The position numbers and the translations under genes are program-made. From Entoloma clypeatum (taxonomy: Eukaryota; Basidiomycota; Agaricomycetes; Agaricales; Entolomataceae): 64,000 bases of DNA. Of the stretch, positions 1-10,832 are shown one piece after another (the stretch's first letter is position 1; the number at the start of each line of letters is the position of its first letter). Under the pieces are notes generated by a model, which did not search any database, was not told where the DNA came from, and saw only the letters and a program-made list of their open reading frames with translations. The stretch lies in the NCBI GenBank assembly GCA_963565915.1, contig OY751486.1, positions 682,001 to 746,000 on the forward strand, written 5' to 3'.

Positions 1-1137
1 CTCGTGTCTGTCCTTGTCGACAATCTTCTTGAAGCGAAATGCCTTGCCTGCACCATGTCGATCCTGCCTTGATTTGACGTGTTCAAAAAAGGCCTCAATC
101 TCCTTCTTGTGCAGGTTTCGTGGATCCTTGATAGTGAACCCCTGTGGGAGGTATTCAGCTGCCACCAAGAGTCGCGTGTTAGCTGCCAGAGTCCCAAATG
201 GCACATGGTTAGTACGGCCAGCCGACGCAAGAGCTGTCATACTTCCAATCAGCAGCACTCGATTGAGAACAAACTCGCTTACAGTAGTGTTTGGACAAGA
301 ACTCGCGTAGTAAGTGCTCAAGCTGACCCTTGGTCATTGTTCCAAAAGAGACATCGGGAACGAGGGGAAACCCATTCGGCGAAAGGGCTATTGTCGCCGC
401 GACGGCCAGCTGATCAGTTGCATTCGCCGGAGTCAGTCTGTCATTCGCTGGCGTCAGTCTTCCATTCACCGGAGTATTCGCCGCAATATTCGCCGGAGCA
501 TTCGCTGGAGTCAGTCTTCCAGCATCCGGCACATGTTTGAGGCCCTTAACATACTCCCCAAAAAAACGGCACATCTCATTCACCACGGTGGCCTTGCTCT
601 CCACAAATGACAGTGCCTTTTTACCCATCAGTCCCGCTGAGTCCTCATGACTTTAGCCAGTTAGCCAGTTTTGTAAACTGTCGCCGACCGGCGAACATGA
701 CGCACCACATTATTCTGTATTTCCCATCCTCTCTCGGGTACCCATAGAATGTCATTGTCACTACACCCATCTCACGCCAACACTTTGTGGAGAAATCCTC
801 CACTCTCGGGGTTGCCTTGGACTTTGCTAGCCTGTCGTCGTGGTTAGGTGTGTACACTGCAATCAGCGAAGACTTACCGGCACTGTACCTCAGGAGGATT
901 ACCTTGTTCCTGATGCTGGTCCACTAGAATTTGGATTTCCTTCTTACCCTCGGCATCCATGGCTTCATAAATATTTTTTGCGGCACTCAACCTCTGTCCA
1001 AAATCTGCTCGGAGTGCAAGATTCAGATTCTCCACACCAAGCATCCTCTTCATTTCCTCCTTTACCTCATTCCCCTTCACCTGCCACACAACCTCCAGTC
1101 TACTCACCTTGCGATCATGTTGCCCCCTTGTGGTCAC
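1..1137 (-). pseudogene. KDZ-element companion gene, 3' part cut by window start, frameshifted
   Basis: Reading on the minus strand from ATG at 1137, fragments at 1137-874, about 895-645, 628-about 260 and about 240-1 form one protein in order. Recognisable pieces are VEDFSTKCWREMGVV.., LEHLLREFLSKHY and VPFGTL..PQGFTIKDPRN, the spacing and wording typical of the protein encoded opposite the transposase in fungal KDZ elements. Its biochemical role is unknown. The frame changes near 895 and near 640 without good splice sites, so I read these as frameshifts. A break between LSKHY and VPFGTL near 240-260 may be an intron. The middle (about 420-540) is full of the TTCGCCGG motif, read here as TPAN repeats. 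Promoter is presumably shared head-to-head with the transposase (1138-1357). Confidence 0.55.
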
Positions 1138-1755
1138 AAATGGTCTCCAGTTGTTCCGGAGCCACTTTGCAAGTCTCTGTATTATGGTTAATTAATCCTG
1201 CAACACACATATATAGTCCAACTCATACCTCAGTCCGCTCCTTCACTTTCTTTGGTTCTATTGGAACATCCCCATTCTGTGTCCAGTAGTTGAGCAGTGG
1301 GAGCAAGATTGAAAGGTACCAGCTAATAAATGATCTCGAGTATAATTACTAACAGGCATGGTAAAGCAACACTACTGGATGCAAGAATTTGTCCATCGTG
1401 CCGATTCCTTGTTGGCGGCACTACTCTCCCGAGAAGCTTTGCCGGCTGGTGGATACTGCCAGACATGCACTGGTGAGAAAAGAGCTGTGTGGAGGTGCAT
1501 AGATTGTACCATAACACCTTTACTCTGTCGTGGGTGCATGTGTCATGCTCATCGACATGACCCATTGCACCGCATCGAGTGTTGGACTGGTAGTTTCTTT
1601 CGCCGTGCCGCTTTGTGGGAGGTCGGTACATACATTCTTGTTCCGCATCATCTGGACACAGACCTCTGCCCATCATTGGAATGGCAAGTCACATTCTTGG
1701 AAGAACTTCAGATCCAGCAAGATGAGAAGGAACAGCATCGACTCACGGTGACAAC

Positions 1756-1915
1756 CTTCGCCGGTGAGAATGCATTCGCCGGTGGGAATGCATTCGCCGG
1801 TGGGAATGCATTCGCCGGTGACACTACATTCGCCGGTGACACTAACTTCGCCGATGACGATGCATATGCATTCGCCGGTGGGAATGCATTCGCCGGTGAC
1901 ACTACCTTCGCCCGT
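1756..1915 (+). repeat. In-frame TTCGCCGG motif array inside transposase exon 1
   Basis: Eight copies of an 18-21-bp unit built on GCATTCGCCGGTG follow each other with small changes. They are translated as TFAGENAFAGGNAFAGG and similar. The array keeps the reading frame and lies in a spacer between the cysteine cluster and the catalytic core. Confidence 0.85.
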
Positions 1916-3390
1916 CCTACTGCCGATGGGGTGGACGATGATGATACTGACTACCCGAGTACCGAACTCGGCGAGGATGACGATGAGGACGGCAACTTGA
2001 TGCCATGCCACAGATATCTCGCCGAGAATCCCCTGAAGGCGGCGCCCTTCGCCGACAACTCAACGGCCAGCGATTCAGCTGCCGCCGAGGCACACACTAG
2101 TTCCATCCCCACCATACCCCAGCATGACTCATTGCTCAACCACTATGTGCGTGTTGTTCACCCTAATGGGATCCATCATCTTGCGCTGGTTACCTGTCAG
2201 TGCCAAGGCCAGGAGAGTGTTCACGGTGACCTGATGCACTGTCGCCTGGTGCCAACAACCTTCATCCGGTACAGAACTCTGTTCTCTGTTGCTGTTCTGG
2301 ATGATTTCCGCCTTTCGAACCTCGAGTGCAAGGCCACGGCATACCAATACTTTCAAAAGATTCGTCGGCTCACATTTCCCATGGCACCTCTGAAGGCACC
2401 CAACCTCTATCAAGAACTGCTTCGGCTGTCGCGCATCTGGCGCTGGTTGAAGAAGAAGAAGTGGGCTGGTCATGGCCACAGAACGGCGACCGGCGAACAG
2501 ACGGCACCCGCCGAATTTGGCAACTTCTGTCCAGCATGTCCCCAACCAGGAATCAATCTCCCAGAACACTGGAAAGAGGATCCACGACGGTAGGTGCATC
2601 ATCCCGATATCGTGTTCCTTGGTGAATCAAATGCACAGGTGGGTGTACAATCGGTCTTTTGTCACCAACGGCAACTTCAAGGCCGACCATGTTCAGCAAA
2701 AAACCTCCAGCAAGGTGTGGCTGGATGAGGGTGCTGGTATGATGTCAAAGCGTGAAGACTATCTCGGATTCCTGAAAACCGCCATAAAGCGCCTCACAGT
2801 ATGAAAGTTTCTGCATTGTTATACAGCCCAGAGATGCTGAAAAATTGATTTCTAGAAGGCACCATGTGAGAACCAGTTTCGTGCCATTGAGCTTGCTATG
2901 CTTGGCTCCAAGGCATGCGACATCACTGGCATCGTCGCCGTTGCCTGTGCACGGCATGGGTGTTTTGTCCCCAATGCGATTGCCAATCTGTTCAAGGGTG
3001 AGGGCCAAAAAAATGCTGACTGGGTTCTTCTTATGGGTATCAAGTATGGCAATGTGGATGTGGAACAGATCGTCATGATCATCTACGACATCGTCTGTCA
3101 ATACTTTGTCTACCTTTATGACCGCATTGGTCACCTCCTCCCCCCTGGCCTGGTGCTTGACCGGGCTATCGGCCTCTTTCATGTACATGGCCACAAGGAA
3201 GAATGTTTTTTCCGGTATGCCACGTCCTTCATTCCTGGCGCCGCCGTCACCGCCGGTGAAATCCTCGAGACTCTGTGGTCAAATTTGAACGTCATTACAA
3301 CAACAGTACGGACGGCTACACTGGCAAATAGGGCCAAAACCATTGATGACCATGCAACAGACTCAAATCACAAGAAGATGTTGAACATGG

Positions 3391-3675
3391 GTAAGTATTC
3401 CACAATCATCCCTTTCTTGTTTCCCTGACGATTTCTTCGCTGATATCCTTTCACCGACATTCTTTCGCCGATCATCCCTTTCGCCGGTCCTTCCTTTCGC
3501 TGATCCTTCCTTTCGCCGATCCTTCCTTTCGCCGGTCCTTCTTTTCACCGGTGACATCCTTTTGCCGACATTGTTTCGCCGATCCTCCCTTTCGCCGATC
3601 CTTCCTTTCGCCGTCCTTCCTTTCGCCGGTTACCATCCTTTCGCCGGTACATGTTCGCCGTTTCGCCGGTCTCAG
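3391..3675 (+). repeat. Transposase intron 3 swollen by a TTCGCCGG motif array
   Basis: The intron starts GTAAGTATTC and ends CTCAG. Splicing it joins ..KKMLNM to VHVLCRR.., which restores the expected KDZ sequence. It is 285 nt long while the other five introns of this gene-element are 47-57 nt. From about 3420 on it consists of imperfect 12-20-bp units with core CCTTTCGCCGRT. Confidence 0.8.
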
Positions 3676-5177
3676 TACATGTCTTGTGCCGGCGACACGT
3701 CCAGGCGAGATCAATGTCTCATGCCACGACGGACTACTTCATTAAGATGACGACGGCAATCACCCATGATCATGTGAACAACTGGGAGACAGAAGTTAAA
3801 GCTGCTGAAGCACGTCGCCTCGCCGATGTCACGGCAATGGATATTCTACGTACTCATACAACCGAGCCCGAGGAGCCTGTTGATATAATGCCAAGTGAGG
3901 TGCACACCCCGGTGGAAGAATGGATAAGAATGGCCCTCAATATTGAGGAGAAACAGTGCGTGTTTTATGTGTCACTCACTTGTAATCCTTCTGATTTCTG
4001 GGCAGGATTGAGTTAGAGGACCGTCTCCGGCATTGGAAAAAGAACCCTCGGCCTGAAGATGCAAAACAGATTGAACACCTTCAAGATAATCTCACATCCC
4101 AGCTGACTGTGCTCGATACATTGCAACAGCAGGTTGGGGTGCTGGGAACAGTGGCACCAGATACATCAACATCAGATGATCCAACAGCCTTTGACGATCT
4201 TGATGATGATGAGCATGAAGGCGAGAGCGATGACGACGGCGATGTCCCCAGCCGCTATACTGTCACCGGCAACCTCCCACATGAACACCGGCCACTTGTC
4301 TTGCCTTCCACTGCGTCTGGTCGCAATGAAGCTCACTGTGCTGTAGAGGTGGCCGAGCGAACGAGGCAGGCCACACGGCATCTCAATGCACTTCGCACCA
4401 TCATCGCCGACAAATCCTTTCACTACTCCCATGTCATCTGAGTAGCACCCCGGAAAAGTGTCAAAACTCGAGCTCGAGCCACGATCATCAAGCTCAATCA
4501 GCAGATTTCTTTCCATTCTCGAGTATATACATGATGCAGGGCGGCCCTCGGCCGGCTGCAAGCTTCGCCGGACGTCATGGCGAGATTTCGGGTTTTAAGC
4601 CGAGACGACCTGAAGTGCAGCACGGCTGTTCTGGATCCCAACATCCAGGGTTCAACAACTCTACGCCTGTCCTGGATATGGCAGATGCAACTGGGTATCA
4701 ATCCTACGTCGCCGGCGGCCGTGCTAGAATGTTAGTCGCCGTGTATTGTCGCCGTGGATCTTCTGATCGCCTTTTAGTCCAACGTGTTCATTGGTTACAT
4801 GCACGAGCACGAAGCCACCGCTGGGAGGAGGAAGTCATCCTTGTCCAATATGAGATGGGTTGGACGACCCGATATTTTATCCATCAACGGGACATTTGGG
4901 ATGGCCGGCGACAAGTCGCCGCTTCGCCGGGACTCATGGCACATGCAGCAAGAAAGGCGGCGATGTGGCAGATCCTTGTGACAGATGCTGAAGATGAATT
5001 TGCGGGTACTACAAGGTCATATGTGCGGATAATTGAGTAGTGTTTTCACATTTACACATAAAATAAGGAAAAAAAACATGCATGTAACGTGTAACGATGT
5101 GACACATGGCATAAGCACATTGTTATCTGTCACATTTACCGCCATCTTCTTCTCACCCACAGTCTATTGCAACTACA

Positions 5178-7498
5178 ATGCCCTCTTCCTCCACCTCAAC
5201 TTCGTTTATGACTGCTCCTCCTCGTCCCGATCCAAATACAGTAGTTGCATACTGTGAGTCACGCTTCCGTGCCGCTTTGCTCGGTATCCAGCGGGCGCCG
5301 GCGAATCAGCATGGGTGGATGAAGGATATACTTGCCTCGGAATTGGTAAGCTGATGTGCCGATTAAATAATCTGTATACTCACATATCATAGGCCGTGTC
5401 GATGCGCTTTGTCGGCCTGGCGGCAAGTGCTGGAGTGCCAATAGACATTCCAATCATCACTCCCACACTGTTGTTCACCGATCTGGGTGGATATGGAAAC
5501 GACGCTCATCCCCATTTTCCTTGGTCAGCCGTGCTTGATGGGAGCTCCCACCCGACGCAAGAATTTGGCATTGTGCCGCACTACCACCTCGACTGGTGGA
5601 ACCACCCAGAGCGCCCCCAGCAGATTTTGGATGTCGACACACTCACCCAGTGTCTCGAAGTCCACCACGGCGTGCTTGGTCACCCGCCGGGCGGCGAGAC
5701 TGTTGCCGGTCCATTCGCCGGTCCATTCGCCGGTCACTCTCTTGCCGACTATCCATCAATTCCCCCTCCCCATATCTCTCTGAACTCTCAGGCAGCGGCG
5801 GGGTACCGCGCCGTGGCCCTTGACGCCTCTCACCAACTCCAAGCGGTGGCGAACAGGCTTCATGCCCAGGAAACAGCGTCGGCGAATGCGTTGCACTTGG
5901 CCATCCGTCGTGCTAGTGGTTTCAACATGCTCTATGAGCACGCCATGACTCTTGAATCCCTGGAACCCGCAAGGGGACACATTGCAGGACCACCATATCA
6001 GCCATCGGCAACCATTGGCAATCGCGCCGGTTCGCCGGCGGCCACTCCCCAACCCTCATCCTCACGGCCGATGCGCAAATCAACCACCGCTCAAACGCAA
6101 CGGAAAGGTAGGCCGAGGAGCAAGAAAGTCACCCTCCAGGATCTGGCCACCATGATCCAGGAGACTGCAGCGGCTGAACGCGACCAATACCAGCAGCACC
6201 CCAGCCTGAAGTGGACCTGGGGCGTCGATCTCGAAGTTGACGACATCAGGAAGCTGGTGAGAGCAGCAGAAAACCAGTACCAGCTGCCGCATTCTGGATA
6301 TGACGAGTCCCTAGCCGACGGCGGTTTTGCAGGTAACGACTCTGATGGCCCAGGAGAAGCCCCCTTCTCGGACATGATTGGTCGCCATTCCGATGCCTCG
6401 CCATCTCTCATCACCGACCTTGGCACCCTCGATATTCCCCACCATTTCAGAGAGTACCCACTTCGCCGAGCCCACACGGCCACGCCGGCAGACAACCTGC
6501 CACATGGGGCAGGTGACAACTCCGCTGCTGCTTTTCTTCCTGCCCCTTCCCTCACCGCTCTCAATGCCGAGTGTGACTCACCAATTTTCACTCCAATCCC
6601 CAGGTCACCCCCAACTCAAACTCCGGCCACCTCCACATCACCTGTCGCCGATCACGAGGAGGTTGTCGACATTATCATGGGCGATATCAGTGATGAACAA
6701 GCGACCTCTGCGGGCGATATTCCTCTCCACCTTGTCATGCAGACACTGGAGGATATGAGTGACACCGACTCGCCATCCCAACATTCGCCGGCCGACCCTT
6801 CGCCGTCCAAACCTTCGCCATCTTTGCCGTCTTTGCCGTCTTTGCCGTCTTCACTGTCTTCGCTGTCTTCACCGTGCCACCCTTTGCCGAAGCCTGTTGC
6901 ACCAATAAGGCGTTCACTGTCCATTGATTCCCCGGTCACTCCTTCCGCCGCGATCTATCATCAGACTCTGGACGTTGTCATGAACGTCCTAGAGGAGGAG
7001 GAGAGTGACATAGAGGATGACCAGAGCGGGCCCCCACCGTCAACACTATTTGACAATGCACTGGCGGCTCTTGAGGATTCCGATGAAGCCGACGACGAGG
7101 CTGATGGCAGCAACGAAACTGACGGCACCCATAACGGCGACAGTGACGGCGACAATCACAGCGACAATCACAGCGACAATCACAGCGACGGCGAACCTGA
7201 CGGCGAAACTGACTACGAAACTGACGGCGAAACTGACAACGACAGCGACAGCAGTGGATCCGTCACCAACGCACCTACTGCCGCCAACGTCGCCAGCGCA
7301 CTTGAAGGTGTCGACTCTGATGTCTCTGATAGTGAGCCAACTGGACCCCCCCCTCTCATTCGTTCGCCGGGGCTCTTTGCCCATGCCCCTGGGGCTCAAT
7401 TCCAACGCCGCCCTTGGACCGCTGAAGATTTAGCTGATGTGCGTGTCCCTGGCAGTTCGAGTGATACTGGGTCATCGGAGAGCGAGGGTGCAGAGTGA
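5178..7498 (+). CDS. KDZ-element companion protein, acidic, intact, function unknown
   Basis: Exon 1 is 5178-5345 (ATG PSSSTSTSF..), intron 5346-5392 (GTAAGC..CATAG), exon 2 5393-7498, giving about 757 residues without a stop. The N-terminal 250 residues look folded (FVGLAASAGVPIDIP.., PHYHLDWWNHPE..). The C-terminal half is low complexity: Pro/Ser-rich runs (SLPSLPSLPSS), then Asp/Glu/Ser runs such as NHSDNHSDNHSD and GETDYETDGETD. No membrane segment or enzyme motif is seen. Short TTCGCCGG-derived AGPFAGPFAG occurs near residue 160. It lies 137 bp after the transposase on the same strand. I know it only as a recurrent neighbour of fungal KDZ transposases, so a role in transposition is inferred. 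It is the only intact gene of the element. Confidence 0.65.
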
Positions 7499-7583
7499 TA
7501 TGCCTATAGCGGGGTACCATTGTTATTACATTATACTATATACAGATGTCTACCCTTCTTCTCTACAATAAAATGAGCCTTGG

Positions 7584-7735
7584 TTGTCGCCGGCCATATT
7601 GAACCACATTGAATTGTTGTTGCCGGCTGCATTGAGTTTGTCGCCGGCCACATTGATGTTGTCGCCGGCTGCATTGAGTTTGTCGCCGGCTGCATTCATT
7701 CTGTCGCCGTTCGCCGTGGCGAATTCGCTGGTGCT
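7584..7735 (+). repeat. Minisatellite of GTCGCCGGCYGCATTGA units
   Basis: Just after the companion gene (whose possible poly(A) signal AATAAA is at about 7567) five to six imperfect 28-31-bp units share the core TGTCGCCGGCYGCATTGA. The core contains the same CGCCGG word as the arrays inside the KDZ genes. The stretch 7736-7869 after it shows two TACAGTGTA palindromes but no gene. Confidence 0.7.
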
Positions 7736-7869
7736 CTAGCGAATTTGCTGCTTCCGTAATTTACCATACAGTGTATGTGTTCACTAGACCGTATATTACA
7801 ATACAGTGTAGGTTGAGTATGTGGCCCATGATCATGCGTGAGGAATACAGATCTGAGGTGGACAAGGTA

Positions 7870-7895
7870 CAGTGCCTCACAAAACTGATTCAATG
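7870..7895 (+). repeat. Left terminal inverted repeat of the Tc1-type element
   Basis: It begins CAGTGCCTCACAAAACTGAT and is a perfect reverse complement of 9363-9388. Confidence 0.95.
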
Positions 7896-8109
7896 TTTGC
7901 TACTTTGTGAATACCTTCAAAATAACTTTGCAAATAATGCCAATCAAAAGAAGGTATTGGTACCTGGTTAAAAGCCCTGCTTCAGGACTCTCGGAATCTG
8001 CAATAATTATGTAATTCCCATAAAAAATGATCAATATATGATCAAATTACTCCAGGGACTCATTGAATCAGTTTTGTGAGTATGTACAATAAATACAGTA
8101 TTTTATACT

Positions 8110-9026
8110 TTAGTACTTGGTATTACCCTCCTTAGCTTTGATTACTGCCTCTACCCTTCTTGGCATACTTTCTATCAGGTTTTGACACACTTCTGGCTCT
8201 ATATTATTCCACACCTCTGCTGCTCTGTCCCAAATCTCCCAGACTCCCTTGGGTGGTGTTGGATATTCATTCAACTTCCTTTTAATATGAACCCAGAGGT
8301 GTTCAATAGGATTGAGGTCTGGGGACTGTACAGGCCAATCCAGCAGAGCAATATTCTTGCTGTCCATCCATTTTTTGGCCTTCTTGGAGGTGTGCTTGGG
8401 GTCATTGTCCTGCTGAAAAATGATCTCCTCTTCAGAGATTCCACTCTCCTCCATGCTGGGCAGCAAATTGTCCTCCAAAATGGACATATACTGATCAGCA
8501 TCCATCCTCCCCTCAACCTCTGCAAGTCTCCCCACACCTTCCCAACCCATACAACCCCAAACCATAATATTTCCTCCCCCAAACTTGACTGTGCCCTGAA
8601 CCTCTCTTTCAATAAGCCCCTCACCCTTCTTTTTCCAGACCCATTCCTTGCCATCTGACCCAAACCTGTTGATTTTGGTCTCATCTGACCAAATGACCCT
8701 CTTCCAGTCCTCCACTGTCCATTCCCTGTGCTTCATAGCAAATGCCAACCACCTCTTCCGATGTATGGCCTTTAAGAAAGGTCTTTTCTTCTTTGTTACA
8801 GCCTTGAATTCATGTTTTCTGAGAAAAGTATGTTTCGTGTGTTGGTGGGAGAAAGCTTGGATGGACGACCACCAGAAGAGAGATTGCGATGAGGAAGAAG
8901 ATTCTGAAGCACTCTGGAGACAGTTGGTTGGCTGACACCCAGGTTAGAGGCAATATGACAAGTGGAGTGACCATTGGAGGCCAGAGAAAGAATGTTTTCC
9001 TTGTGGGAAGAGGAGATAGGGCGCAT
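8110..9026 (-). pseudogene. Tc1-type DD34E transposase, internally deleted and frameshifted
   Basis: The N-terminal fragment (9026-8796) starts MRPISSSHKENILSLASNG and holds a helix-turn-helix (GVSQPTVSRVL) followed by the GGRPSKLSP linker. The C-terminal fragment (about 8830-8110) has LAFAMKHREWTVEDWK, the first catalytic Asp in WSDETK, the second in FQQDNDPKH and the Glu in LNPIEHLW. There are 34 residues between the last two, so it is the DD34E (Tc1) type. The fragments are in different frames, and the stretch normally linking the second helix-turn-helix to the catalytic core is mostly missing, so a deletion plus frameshift near 8815-8830 has killed the gene. The catalytic core itself reads through. 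Confidence 0.88.
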
Positions 9027-9362
9027 GATTAATTATGGAGGCTGTTGAGGTTGGATTCTTCTTATACAACTTTCCTTGACAACCCATCAGGGTTCTATTC
9101 AAGTTCCATCAGTAAGTCATGACAACTGGTTACCATACAACCAGTGAAGCATTTGATTCTGATAATTGCCATAGGTACTCACAAAACTGATTCAATGAGT
9201 TGCTGATTTAATTTAATCATATCTCCATGGATTCTGATCTAAATCATATGATTCCTTTATATTCTGAAAGCCCTGAAGTAGGGCTTTCAATTATATACTA
9301 AAGGTTTAATTCAATTGGTATTTTTTGCAGAGTTATCTTGGGGGTATCCAAAAAGCAACAAA

Positions 9363-9388
9363 CATTGAATCAGTTTTGTGAGGCACTG
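9363..9388 (-). repeat. Right terminal inverted repeat of the Tc1-type element
   Basis: Reverse complement of 7870-7895; followed by the TA target dinucleotide at 9389-9390. Confidence 0.95.
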
Positions 9389-9546
9389 TACTCACAATCC
9401 CCAGATATGTGAAAGCACCTTAGGGTCTACTCCTTAAAAGTGGAGTATAATTACCAAATAGAGTAGTCGATCAATCAGAGCATGCGTCGGCTCGACCACC
9501 TCATCCCGCCGTGTGCCCCCAACGCCGCCTGTGTCCCGTTTTAACG

Positions 9547-10832
9547 ATGGAATCCGAAACCGCGGACACCCCCGATTCCCGTGTTGTTCGATATACTCCA
9601 GATGAGGAGGCTGAACTTCTCCAGTTCCTCCTTCAGCACAAGGCCGAGGCTGGTGATGATAAAAATTTTGTTGGGAAGACCTTCACTGCGGCGGCGACAC
9701 ATCTTAGCAAGATGTTCCCTAACATCAAACCGGCTCGATCTGGTGCTGGATGTAAATCCAAGTATACCATGGTACGTAATCCTATTGATCATCTTCACAA
9801 TCAGCTAATGACACAACTCTATCAGTTGAAGAAGACATACACCCTCGTTAAACGCATTCGTGAAAACTCCGGGTGGGCTTGGAGTAACGAAACTGGTGCC
9901 AGCATCTCGACACCCTCCCAAATCTCAGCTTGGGAGGCCTTTGCTGCACAGAAGAAGAATAAAGGATGTGCGAGATTTTGCAACAGAGGCTGGGTCCACC
10001 TTCATGTATTTGACCTTTTACAGCCCTCACATGCCATGGGAAGATCTGTGTACCATGCTTCGCAGGGAAACTCACAGCTTCCTGCCCCCGACGATGCACC
10101 CACCCCACCGATGGGGGAAACTGCGAGAGATGGGGAAGGCGTGGATGTGGATGACTCAGGCCCTGAGGATGACAAAGATGACTTTCTTCTATCAGTAAGT
10201 ATTGTGTTTATATTTGAAAGGTAATAATAATTAATACATGACTTCAGCAACCCTTGAACATGGGCCAGCTTTTACGGAAGCGTTCAGCTACTCAGACACC
10301 ACTTCCCGAGGCTTCTCCTGCTAAGGCTCAACGTGGTCCCTCAGGCTCCACCACGCCGCACCCACAACTCCCTGAGGCTTCTCCCACCAAGACTCAACGT
10401 GGTCCCTCAGTCTCCACCACGCCACACCTCACAGGTCCCCATGCTTTAGCTTCATTGTCGCAGGCATTGGACCGTTTTACTGATCGCATGGCAGATGTTT
10501 TTGAGCGCAGGGCTGCTGCGATGGCAGCAATGCAGGGCCTACCCCCCATCTCGGCATCGGAGGCTCCAATCACATCATCCGAACTTTTGACCCCTGCTCG
10601 CAAGAGAAGATCAATCAAAAGAGTTCAGGAGATTGAGCAAGACCGATCTCCCACTTCTCGAGCCATTCTTTGTGAGCATTTCGAGGAGAATGTTTCAGCG
10701 GCAGATGCATACTACAATATTGACAATATACTGACTCGCAATGCATGGGTTGAGCGAAGAATAGATAAACTCATGTTTATTAATGCATCAACTGGTAGCT
10801 CTTCTCCCTGTTACAAAAGAATTTTTAAATAA
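9547..10832 (+). CDS. PIF/Harbinger ORF1, SANT/Myb-like DNA-binding protein
   Basis: Three exons, 9547-9771, 9826-10194 and 10248-10832, join in frame to 392 residues with no stop. Introns are 54 nt (GTACGT..CTAAT..CAG) and 53 nt (GTAAGT..TTCAG). Residues about 12-150 form the trihelix/SANT-like domain seen in ORF1 proteins: YTPDEEAELLQFL, then CKSKYTM joined by the first splice to LKKTYTLVKRI, SGWAWS, and W.AF...NKG...NRGW. In this superfamily ORF1 binds the transposon ends and helps nuclear import of the transposase; here that role is inferred from family. The C-terminal half is Pro/Ser-rich with a duplicated LPEASPxKxQRGPS segment and a basic patch (PARKRRSIKR). It overlaps the end of the transposase gene. 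Confidence 0.75.

Larger units (their letters stand above)
1358..5040 (+). pseudogene. KDZ transposase with CxC2-like cysteine cluster, two in-frame TGA stops
   Basis: Six exons join in frame: 1358-2589, 2639-2798, 2856-3390, 3676-3955, 4006-4730, 4778-5040 (1,064 codons). The N-terminal part has the CxC2 cluster (CQTC..WRCIDC..LCRGCMCHAHR..H). The core has NGNFKA, CARHGCFVP, the aspartate in IYDIVCQY, GLFHVHGHKEECF, and GEILETLW with the conserved glutamate, all hallmarks of KDZ transposases; the C-terminal RVHWLHARAR and RWEEE..LVQYEM..T.RYF blocks also match. Two TGA codons (4439-4441 and 4532-4534) interrupt the C-terminal part; both stand where family members have arginine, so CGA to TGA is likely. 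Residues about 130-190 are FAG-rich because of the TTCGCCGG motif. An acceptor just before 1358 suggests one more upstream exon, so the true start is uncertain. Confidence 0.8.
1..7735 (+). mobile_element. KDZ (Kyakuja-Dileera-Zisupton) DNA transposon, left end outside window
   Basis: The block holds the classical basidiomycete KDZ gene set: a transposase with a CxC2-like cysteine cluster (plus strand), a companion gene on the opposite strand, and a second large companion gene downstream on the plus strand. The three genes share the same short oriented motif TTCGCCGG, which is also in an intron and in the downstream minisatellite, and which is rare in the rest of the window; this is why they are grouped as one element. 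The left terminus lies before base 1. I could not find a convincing terminal inverted repeat on the right, so the right edge (end of the motif-bearing minisatellite) is approximate. Confidence 0.75.
7870..9388 (-). mobile_element. Tc1-type DNA transposon with 211-bp foldback ends
   Basis: The element is flanked by TA dinucleotides (7868-7869 and 9389-9390), the usual Tc1/mariner target duplication. Perfect 26-bp terminal inverted repeats begin CAGTGCCTCACAAAACTGAT (7870-7895) and end in the reverse complement (9363-9388). A 20-bp part of the same sequence recurs in opposite orientation 165 bp inside each end (8061-8080 and 9178-9197), so each 211-bp end is itself a foldback and the two ends form long imperfect inverted repeats. 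Length 1,519 bp is normal for the superfamily. The transposase is on the minus strand and broken. Confidence 0.92.

Noticed and set aside
3420..3670. CRISPR-like array of TTCGCCGG units
   Set aside because: Units are short, uneven and without unique spacers; the region is a spliced intron in a eukaryotic gene.
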